Shown piece by piece: positions 58,066 through 64,000 of a stretch of 64,000 bases of DNA (positions are counted from its first letter, which is position 1; each line of letters opens with the position of its first letter). Origin of the DNA: JABGQS01 sp963674545 (GTDB lineage Bacteria > Bacillota > Clostridia > Christensenellales > SZUA-584). A program made the translations under genes and the position numbers. A model generated the notes under the pieces. The model was not told the DNA's origin and ran no database searches. It was given only the letters and a program-made list of their open reading frames with translations. The stretch lies in assembly GCA_963674545.2 (NCBI GenBank), contig CAXXFB010000001.1:2480001-2544000 (forward strand), written 5' to 3'.

Positions 58066-59130
58066 ATGTTTGATAAACTACAGGCACACAAAGAAAGATT
58101 TCAAGAGCTGGAGACTCAGCTTTCAAAAAGCGAGACGGTACAAAATCAGGAGCTTTATAAAAAGCTCATAAAAGAGCATGCATCGCTTTCAGAAATAGTG
58201 CAGAAATATGATAAGCACAAAGAAAACGAAGCACAGCTTGCCGATTTAAAACTGATGCTTGAAGACGATGATTCAGAGATCGTTGCAATGGCGAAAGAAG
58301 AAATAGGCGAGCTTCAAGAAAAGAACGAAGAGCTCGAAGAGGAGCTGAAGCTCTTACTGCTTCCAAAAGACCCCAATGACGACAAGAACGTCGTGCTGGA
58401 GATAAGGGCAGGCACTGGCGGAGACGAAGCTGCTTTATTCGGTGCAAACCTTTTAAGGATGTACACCCGTTATTCAGAGCGTACAGGCTATGGCATGGAG
58501 ACACTCAGTTCGAATATAACCGAGCTTGGCGGCGTAAAAGAGATAACTCTGCTGATATCCGGTAAGGGAGCTTATTCACGGCTTAAATATGAAAGCGGTG
58601 TACACAGGGTACAGCGTGTCCCGGAGACGGAGTCTTCCGGACGTATACACACTTCTGCGGCGACTGTAGCGGTGCTGCCGGAAGCGGAGGACGTGGATAT
58701 AGAGATAAACCCGGCTGACCTTAGAATAGACGTGTACCGTTCATCCGGTAACGGCGGACAGAGCGTCAACACTACAGACAGCGCAGTGCGTATAACGCAC
58801 GAACCGAGCGGACTTGTCGTTACCTGTCAGGATGAGAAATCTCAGCTCAAAAACAAAGACAAAGCTATGAAGGTTCTCAAAGCAAGGCTATACGACATGG
58901 CGAAGCAGGAGCAGGAGCAGGCACAGTCGCAGAACAGGAAGAGCCAAGTTGGCTCGGGTGACAGAAGCGAGCGTGTCCGTACATACAACTTCCCGCAGGG
59001 CAGGGTTACAGACCACCGCATATCCATGACGCTTTATAAGCTGGAAGCTTTTCTGGACGGCGACATGGACGAGATGATAGATGCGCTGATAATGGATGAG
59101 AAAACAAAGGCGCTGAGCGCACAGGAATAA
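58066..59130 (+). CDS. prfA: Peptide chain release factor 1
   Basis: A 354-residue release factor for UAA and UAG. The catalytic GGQ is at residues 230-232 (SSGNGGQSVNTTDSAVRITH region), and the PxT-type decoding region around HRVQRVPETESSGRIHTS is intact. Standard length. Its 3' end overlaps the convergent acetyltransferase frame on the other strand. Confidence 0.96.
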   Translation: MFDKLQAHKERFQELETQLSKSETVQNQELYKKLIKEHASLSEIVQKYDKHKENEAQLADLKLMLEDDDSEIVAMAKEEIGELQEKNEELEEELKLLLLPKDPNDDKNVVLEIRAGTGGDEAALFGANLLRMYTRYSERTGYGMETLSSNITELGGVKEITLLISGKGAYSRLKYESGVHRVQRVPETESSGRIHTSAATVAVLPEAEDVDIEINPADLRIDVYRSSGNGGQSVNTTDSAVRITHEPSGLVVTCQDEKSQLKNKDKAMKVLKARLYDMAKQEQEQAQSQNRKSQVGSGDRSERVRTYNFPQGRVTDHRISMTLYKLEAFLDGDMDEMIDALIMDEKTKALSAQE

Positions 59131-59648
59131 ATAAAGAAAAAGGAAGCCCCTTCATACAATTGTGTGAGGGGGCTATTTATATCTTTTTCCATTTCATAAA
59201 ACTTCATTTTAATTCCCCGAACGTCGTCCAGAGTCGGTCTTACTACTCGGAAGCCCTGTTTTAGAAAGAACGGACGGGCGGTGATGCTAACGCCTGCGAA
59301 CACACGGCGGTAACCAAGCCGCTTTGCTTCAGCGATACAGGCGCCAAGCAGCGCTTTGCCGACACCTTTGCCTATGCTGTCCTGACGTACGAAGAAGCAG
59401 TTGATATACCCTTCTTCCTCCAGTTCAGCAAAGCCGATTGGCTGCGTGCCTTCCACGGCTACGAAAGGATTGATGCGCTCAAAACGCTCAATATCTTTGT
59501 TTCTATTTTCTTCGGTATACGGCCCGGAAGGCGCCCAAGCTTCCAGCTCTTCCGGGGTATAGTCCTGCTTGTTTACATTATGTATTGTATCGTGATAGAT
59601 CGAGTTAAGAGCATCGGTATCCTGTATTTTATATCTTCGGATCAGCAT
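59034..59648 (-). CDS. GNAT-family N-acetyltransferase
   Basis: A 204-residue protein. The first 150 residues are a GNAT domain: LIRRYKIQDTDALNSIYHDT, then NCFFVRQDSIGKGVGKALLG with the acetyl-CoA loop, then ARPFFLKQGF. The last 45 or so residues run through the prfA terminator and 97 bases of antisense prfA and are unlikely to be native, so a stop codon was probably lost or the tail is tolerated. It starts ten bases after the protease gene on the same strand, suggesting co-transcription. Substrate unknown. Confidence 0.82.
   Translation of the reverse strand: MLIRRYKIQDTDALNSIYHDTIHNVNKQDYTPEELEAWAPSGPYTEENRNKDIERFERINPFVAVEGTQPIGFAELEEEGYINCFFVRQDSIGKGVGKALLGACIAEAKRLGYRRVFAGVSITARPFFLKQGFRVVRPTLDDVRGIKMKFYEMEKDINSPLTQLYEGASFFFIYSCALSAFVFSSIISASIISSMSPSRKASSL
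59145..59174. terminator. Hairpin terminator downstream of prfA
   Basis: AGCCCCTTCATACA pairs with TGTGTGAGGGGGCT almost throughout with a tiny loop, flanked by A-rich and T-rich stretches. It also lies inside the reading frame of the convergent acetyltransferase gene. Confidence 0.8.
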
Positions 59649-59658
59649 AGATGATTTC

Positions 59659-61674
59659 CTACTCCGTCCAAACTTCGATAGGCGTATAGTCTGTATAGTG
59701 CTCTTCGCCGTAGTTGTCGATGAACAAAAAGCCATAATAATAGTCGCCATCGGGCAGCCATATCAGCTCAAGATAGAGTCCGTCACTGTCTACTGTGAAT
59801 GTTTCGCCCTCATAATAGCCCTGGTATCCGTCTGTGAACAGGGTTTTGAAAGTCGGAGTTATTTTATCTCCCGGCTTCACTTCGATGGTGAATTTCGTAT
59901 TGGGAGCAGAGAAATCTTCGTTGGCATAGAATATACCGGTATATTTATAGTATCCTCCTTCAGCATTATAAGAATCCCATATCCATGAACCCGTCACGAT
60001 TGCTTTTTTGCCGTTGTAGAGCACGGGGATGCTGTATTTGACATACTCATCCGTTTCTTCCATAACATAAAGTGAAACGAGCCTGCCGTTAAGGCCGGTC
60101 CACGAGCAGTCAAAATCGTCGGATATTATATTGGTCTCAAAGTCTATGTTAACATCGCTGTCGAAACCAAGGTCTATAACAACATCGTCGCTTACTGCCC
60201 AGCCAAGGGCGCAGTATACATAACTCATGTATTCCATCTCTTCGTTTGTGAGCTGTACGTAATAGAGAGGCTCTTCTGCATCCATGTCTTGCTCGCCAGT
60301 TTCCTCAAGCTCGGGGTCATAGTCCGGTATGAAGCTGAGGTAGGACTGGCTGGAAAGCTGTGCGGCGAAGTCTGCAATGAACTGGTGATAGCTGCTGCAG
60401 AAGTCTATATCTCCGTAAATCTCCAGACAGTAAGGGAAGTATTCAACTGCAGAGAATGGGAAGTATACGGAAAGGCCATATGAGTATATCCGCTGGGAGC
60501 CGCTGACTTCATAAACGACTGCGTTCTCAATTGCTGTCATAAGCTCGTCCGAAAGTGCCGGGCTTAAATCCCGCTGGAGTTCAACGAAGTTATAAAGGTC
60601 GACAAGGTCGAAAGGAACCGACTCCGGCGCCTCGCCGTATTTTTCAGAGCGCTGACGTGCAGAAGCAACTGCTGAGAGCGTTTGAGGATTGCTTATATCT
60701 GTTGTAAGCTGCGAAGCAAAATTGCCAAGCGCAGTTTCCAGTGCTGGTATCAGGCTAAGGTCAATCACCGAACAGGTCGTCATGCTTTCCCATTCTGTGC
60801 TGCTGTATTTGTTATAGTATCCGTCGGATATAGCAGTGCCAAAATCAAGCCCGTTCATTGAAGGGTCGGAAGCAAGCGAGCCGAGCATATATTCATAGCC
60901 CCAGCCGCCGCCCGGCTCAGATTCCTCTGAAGCGACCATATATTTTGCGTACGGCTCGAGTATTGCCGCAGTTTCCACATTTGCCATCAGGCAGGCGTCG
61001 AAACCGACGAGGTCATATTTCTGACCGTCGAAGCTGGATGCAAAAGCATCATCTATCTCGGACAAATACAACTGATCTTCGTTGAAAAGCTCGTCAACTC
61101 CAAAACCGGCTATACTGCCAGCGCCGTGGTTCCACAGGAAAAGCGCCCGCCGTGTGTTTGGATAAAGCTGCTGTCCATAGCGCAAAAAACCGGCAAGCGT
61201 AGAGCTTTCGCCTATACTGACAGCATTTATGCTGTCAAGCAGCACGAGCTCCCCGCTGTCCACCTCCCAGATCTGGTTTTCTTGAGAACTGATAACATCG
61301 TTCTGCCATTCCCGTGTTCCTCCGGTATAGATGATCATATGGACATTTTCGGGAAGGGGAACGCTTAGAATGCTTATAAGGTTGGTTGTGGCTTCGCCTG
61401 CGTCGCTTTCAAGGTTAGAACCATTAAGATACAGCATTATCGTCCAGCCGTCATAGTTTTCTTCTGTCGGTGTTGGTGTAGGTGTTTGCACAGGTATAGC
61501 GGTAGCCGCAGGCGTAGGCTCTGGCCTTTCAGTTCGGTCAGGCTCATCGTCTCTTTCGTCGTCCTGTGTATCTGTTTGTACATTTTTATAGAAGTCGATC
61601 GTTTCTCCGCAGCCAAAAGATGATAAGGCAAGCAATAAACAGAGAAGAACAAGCAAAACAGCTTTTGATTTCAT
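59659..61674 (-). CDS. Clostripain-family (C11) cysteine protease lipoprotein
   Basis: A 671-residue exported protein. The signal peptide ends in lipobox LSSFGC, so Cys22 is lipid-anchored; a Pro/Thr-rich linker (about 45-70) follows. The catalytic domain has His183 in LFLWNHGAGS and Cys228 in VGFDACLMA, the C11 dyad, which typically cuts after Arg. The C-terminal 200 or so residues are beta-rich and accessory. GGAG lies about ten bases before the ATG. Likely a surface peptidase for nutrient or processing roles. Confidence 0.9.
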   Translation of the reverse strand: MKSKAVLLVLLCLLLALSSFGCGETIDFYKNVQTDTQDDERDDEPDRTERPEPTPAATAIPVQTPTPTPTEENYDGWTIMLYLNGSNLESDAGEATTNLISILSVPLPENVHMIIYTGGTREWQNDVISSQENQIWEVDSGELVLLDSINAVSIGESSTLAGFLRYGQQLYPNTRRALFLWNHGAGSIAGFGVDELFNEDQLYLSEIDDAFASSFDGQKYDLVGFDACLMANVETAAILEPYAKYMVASEESEPGGGWGYEYMLGSLASDPSMNGLDFGTAISDGYYNKYSSTEWESMTTCSVIDLSLIPALETALGNFASQLTTDISNPQTLSAVASARQRSEKYGEAPESVPFDLVDLYNFVELQRDLSPALSDELMTAIENAVVYEVSGSQRIYSYGLSVYFPFSAVEYFPYCLEIYGDIDFCSSYHQFIADFAAQLSSQSYLSFIPDYDPELEETGEQDMDAEEPLYYVQLTNEEMEYMSYVYCALGWAVSDDVVIDLGFDSDVNIDFETNIISDDFDCSWTGLNGRLVSLYVMEETDEYVKYSIPVLYNGKKAIVTGSWIWDSYNAEGGYYKYTGIFYANEDFSAPNTKFTIEVKPGDKITPTFKTLFTDGYQGYYEGETFTVDSDGLYLELIWLPDGDYYYGFLFIDNYGEEHYTDYTPIEVWTE

Positions 61675-61790
61675 AGCTTAACATTCTCCTTATAAAGAGG
61701 ATATATATAAGAATATCACTAAAGGAGATATTATAAAAGAGAATTTGGATATCTGGTATAAAAAATAACGGAAAAATTTGCATATTTGAC

Positions 61791-61819
61791 TTGACTATGA
61801 TGAACAGCGGGTGTATACT
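61791..61819 (+). promoter_or_regulatory. Promoter of the desulfoferrodoxin-rubrerythrin operon
   Basis: TTGACT (61791-61796), 17 bases, TATACT (61814-61819). Both hexamers are one mismatch from consensus. The leader to the first ATG is about 60 bases. Confidence 0.75.
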
Positions 61820-61885
61820 ATTAATAATGATTACTGATAATGAGCACTAAAAATCAAAATTATAATAAAAATAGGAGGCAGATTT

Positions 61886-62272
61886 ATGACAAAATACGGA
61901 GATTTTTACCATTGTAATTTATGCGGACATGTGATAAGTATCTTACACGAAGGTGCAGAAGACTCACTTGTTTGCTGCGGTCAAAAGATGGAACGCCTTG
62001 AAGCAAAAACTGCTGATTCGAGCACAGAGAAGCATGTTCCTGTTGTTGTGCCGAATGGAGACAGCGTTATAATCAAGGTGGGAAGCGTACCTCATCCGAT
62101 GACTGAAGAACACTACATCTCATTTATTGAGGTAGTAAGAAAAGACGGCAAGAGAGGCATCGCAAGGACAAAAGGACAGGATAAAGCGGAAGCCGAATTC
62201 AAGATGAAGGCTGAAGAGATCGACAAAGTATATGAATACTGCAACGTACACAGCCTGTGGGCAGACAAATAG
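61886..62272 (+). CDS. dfx: Desulfoferrodoxin (superoxide reductase)
   Basis: A 128-residue iron protein that reduces superoxide to peroxide without making oxygen. The N-terminal desulforedoxin domain has CNLCGH and CCGQKM (four Cys for the first iron). The catalytic centre has His in KHVP, HPMTEEHYI and Cys/His in CNVHSLW. Both centres are complete, the two-iron class. AGGAGG precedes the start. It is followed 18 bases later by rubrerythrin, its usual partner. Confidence 0.93.
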   Translation: MTKYGDFYHCNLCGHVISILHEGAEDSLVCCGQKMERLEAKTADSSTEKHVPVVVPNGDSVIIKVGSVPHPMTEEHYISFIEVVRKDGKRGIARTKGQDKAEAEFKMKAEEIDKVYEYCNVHSLWADK

Positions 62273-62290
62273 TATAAGCGGAGGTACCGT

Positions 62291-62827
62291 ATGAAAGACT
62301 TAAAAGGAACAAAGACTGAAAAGAATCTGCAGGATGCTTTTGCAGGAGAATCCATGGCAACCAACAAATATTCATATTTTGCATCTGTAGCGAAAAAAGA
62401 AGGATATGTACAGATATCAAACATCTTTATGGAAACGTCCGGCAATGAACGTGAGCATGCAAAGCTGTGGTTCAAGGCGCTAAACGAGCTTGGTTCCACG
62501 ACAGAGAATCTTATAGCAGCAGCAGCGGGTGAGCACTATGAGAACACACAGATGTATCCTACGATGGCAAAAGAGGCAAGGGAAGAAGGCTTTGAAGAGA
62601 TAGCAAGGCTTTTTGAGGGCGTCTCCAAAGTCGAGGAAAAACATGAAGCAAGATATAAAGCGCTAAAAGCAAATATCGACAATGGGGTTGTTTTCGAGAG
62701 AGATGAGCCGGTAGAGTGGATATGCACTAACTGCGGACACAGGTTCGTTGGCAAGACTGCTCCGGAAAAATGTCCGGTATGCGCACATCCAAAAGCATAT
62801 TTCCAGCTTTATAAAGATTCTTTCTAA
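62291..62827 (+). CDS. rbr: Rubrerythrin
   Basis: A 178-residue di-iron peroxidase. The four-helix ferritin-like domain carries the ligand pairs in FAGESMATNKYSYF, ETSGNEREHAKLW, GEHYENTQMYP and KVEEKHEARY. The C-terminal rubredoxin domain has CTNCGH and CPVCAHPK. It removes the hydrogen peroxide made by desulfoferrodoxin. Intact. Confidence 0.94.
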   Translation: MKDLKGTKTEKNLQDAFAGESMATNKYSYFASVAKKEGYVQISNIFMETSGNEREHAKLWFKALNELGSTTENLIAAAAGEHYENTQMYPTMAKEAREEGFEEIARLFEGVSKVEEKHEARYKALKANIDNGVVFERDEPVEWICTNCGHRFVGKTAPEKCPVCAHPKAYFQLYKDSF

Positions 62828-62867
62828 TGAAGTGATAGTGTGCGAAAAGCAAACATTTGAATCGCAA

Positions 62868-62905
62868 AATAAAAGCCCTGATTACAGGGCTTTTATTTTT
62901 TATAT
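62868..62905 (+). terminator. Terminator after rbr
   Basis: AATAAAAGCCCTG pairs with CAGGGCTTTTATT over 13 bp around a four-base loop, followed by a T run. Confidence 0.9.
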
Positions 62906-62993
62906 ATCAATACATATATTAATAATGATTATGGTATAGAAAGAAAAAATTTCTAGTGAAAAATTTTAAGGTATGTGTTATTATATCCACTGA

Positions 62994-64000
62994 ATGAATA
63001 ATATAAACGAGCCAAAGAAGGCTGACAAAAAAACAAAAAAGACAAAACTGTTTAAACCGCCGATAACTGCAAAGAAGATATTGATATACTGTCTTTTAGT
63101 GCTGCTTGTTGTTGCACTTGTTTTAGCGGCGAGATTCATATACCGTACGGTGATAAACCCGGTCTCTGCTTTCGATAATACGCCGGATATCGTTGTAGTC
63201 CAAACGCAAACGCCGGATGCTGTATTACAGACCGACTCCCAGACGCAGACCCCAGAGCCTACAGTCACCCTTTCACCAAGAGAGCTGTTAGAGCTGGAAG
63301 CAGATAAAGACTTTATGAAAAACCGTGTCAACGTGCTTTTAACGGGCATAGATTACAGTGAAGAAAGAGAAGGCCGCACGGACTTTAGAACGGATACGAT
63401 AATGCTTTTGTCTGTCAACTTTGAAACCGGTAAGGTTGATATGATATCAGTGCCCAGAGACAGCTATGCTGACATAGCTTATACCGATGCAAAGTGGAAG
63501 ATAAACGGAGCATATATGAGTGCCGGAGGAAGAGAAGACAACGGCTTTGCCTGCATGATGCAGACGGTAAGCGATTGCCTCGGCGGTGTTCCTATAGACT
63601 ATTACATTGCTGTAGAGATGCAGGCAGTAAAGGATATAGTAGATATAATAGGCGGCGTCTGGTACGACGTTGACTACGAGTTTACTATGAACGGACGTCA
63701 TCTTGAAAAGGGATATCAGTATCTTACGGGACAGCAGGTACTCGACTACCTGCGCCTTAGAAAAGGCGTTACCGGCAGCTCTGACATAAACAGGATAGAC
63801 CGCCAGCAGCGGTTGCTGGTTGAAGTCTTCAACCAGATGAAGGATTCATCGCTTATTGCAAAAGTGCCCGAGATGTATAAAGCGCTAGAGTCACAGATAA
63901 TGACCAATCTTAATTTTGAGCAGATAGTGGCTATCAGCCTTTTTGCGCTGGACTTCGACCTTGAAACTGGGTTTAACAGGTATACGCTCAAAGGCGAATA
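62994..64000 (+). CDS. LCP-family (LytR-CpsA-Psr) cell-wall ligase, 3'-truncated by window
   Basis: The frame opens with ATG at 62994 and runs past base 64,000; about 335 residues are visible. A basic Lys-rich cytoplasmic start is followed by one membrane segment (about 29-50), a Pro/Thr/Gln-rich linker and the LCP domain from about residue 112: VNVLLTGIDYSE, RTDFRTDTIMLLSVN, DMISVPRDSY, then GGVWYDVDY and LRLRKGVTGSSDINRIDRQQ with the Arg cluster that binds the lipid-linked pyrophosphate. It joins wall polymers to peptidoglycan outside the cell. No clear ribosome binding site precedes the ATG, so the exact start is uncertain. Confidence 0.85.
   Translation, partial: MNNINEPKKADKKTKKTKLFKPPITAKKILIYCLLVLLVVALVLAARFIYRTVINPVSAFDNTPDIVVVQTQTPDAVLQTDSQTQTPEPTVTLSPRELLELEADKDFMKNRVNVLLTGIDYSEEREGRTDFRTDTIMLLSVNFETGKVDMISVPRDSYADIAYTDAKWKINGAYMSAGGREDNGFACMMQTVSDCLGGVPIDYYIAVEMQAVKDIVDIIGGVWYDVDYEFTMNGRHLEKGYQYLTGQQVLDYLRLRKGVTGSSDINRIDRQQRLLVEVFNQMKDSSLIAKVPEMYKALESQIMTNLNFEQIVAISLFALDFDLETGFNRYTLKGE

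Noticed and set aside
1..64000. CRISPR arrays, rRNA genes and insertion sequences.
   Set aside because: No regularly spaced short repeats, rRNA sequence or DDE transposase genes were seen; the only mobile-DNA enzymes are serine recombinases and a relaxase.

Overview
The window looks like the chromosome of an anaerobic Bacillota (class Clostridia) that carries a large block of mobile DNA. The evidence is the conserved clostridial run rpmE-yqhQ-prmC-prfA, the oxygen-defence pair desulfoferrodoxin/rubrerythrin, a corrinoid methyl-transfer cluster, a clostripain-family protease and Gram-positive ribosome binding sites throughout. Bases 1 to about 43,900 are AT-rich and full of transfer, recombination, restriction and defence genes. 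From the tRNA-Ser gene at 43,912-44,001 rightwards the DNA is visibly richer in G+C and reads as ordinary host chromosome.

Element 1 (start of window to about 28,100) resembles the right-hand half of a Tn1549/CTn-type conjugative element. In order it holds the end of an unknown gene; a complete type III restriction-modification system (mod, res); a small zinc-ribbon protein; a membrane-anchored NlpC/P60 cell-wall hydrolase of the CD1108 type and a class D-like sortase; a 13-kb sugar cargo (8.7-21.5 kb); and a recombination end with a sigma-like regulator, a gene-free structured stretch, a DUF6870-like protein, two overlapping large serine recombinases and two small exported or anchored proteins. 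The sugar cargo contains AlsE-like epimerase, RpiB, ROK kinase, a complete ribose/allose-type ABC importer, a DUF4432 aldose epimerase-like protein, two URO-D-like proteins and a LacI regulator. Its make-up parallels the E. coli D-allose (als) genes. A shared LacI-type operator motif sits just after the lacI promoter and twice ahead of the first URO-D-like gene, suggesting the locus is one regulon. The lacI gene carries an almost perfect in-frame 250-bp tandem duplication.

Element 2 (about 28,130-43,911) is a mobilisable element of the Tn4451 type (tnpV at the left, mobC/mobA relaxase, tnpW and a TnpX-like serine recombinase at the right). It is packed with defence genes: Fic protein, type I HsdR, a fused HsdM-HsdS, a protein with a HEPN-type RX4H motif, a probable Kiwa pair (KwaA/KwaB) and an Mrr-type endonuclease. 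A 10-bp direct repeat (28,132-28,141 and 43,912-43,921) equals the 3' end of the intact tRNA-Ser gene and may mark the integration sites.

Host chromosome (43.9-64 kb): a corrinoid/URO-D cluster with a PocR-AraC regulator; an HD-domain hydrolase; a two-gene unit of a CrtC-like lipocalin protein and a PEP-synthase/rifampin-phosphotransferase-like enzyme; four tandem UPF0316-family membrane proteins followed by a LOG-family protein; a class IV aminotransferase; a 98-bp tandem repeat; the translation genes; a clostripain-family lipoprotein with a GNAT acetyltransferase on the minus strand; the oxidative-stress pair; and the start of an LCP-family cell-wall ligase that runs off the window. All functions are inferred by reading motifs and layouts by eye; no database search was run.
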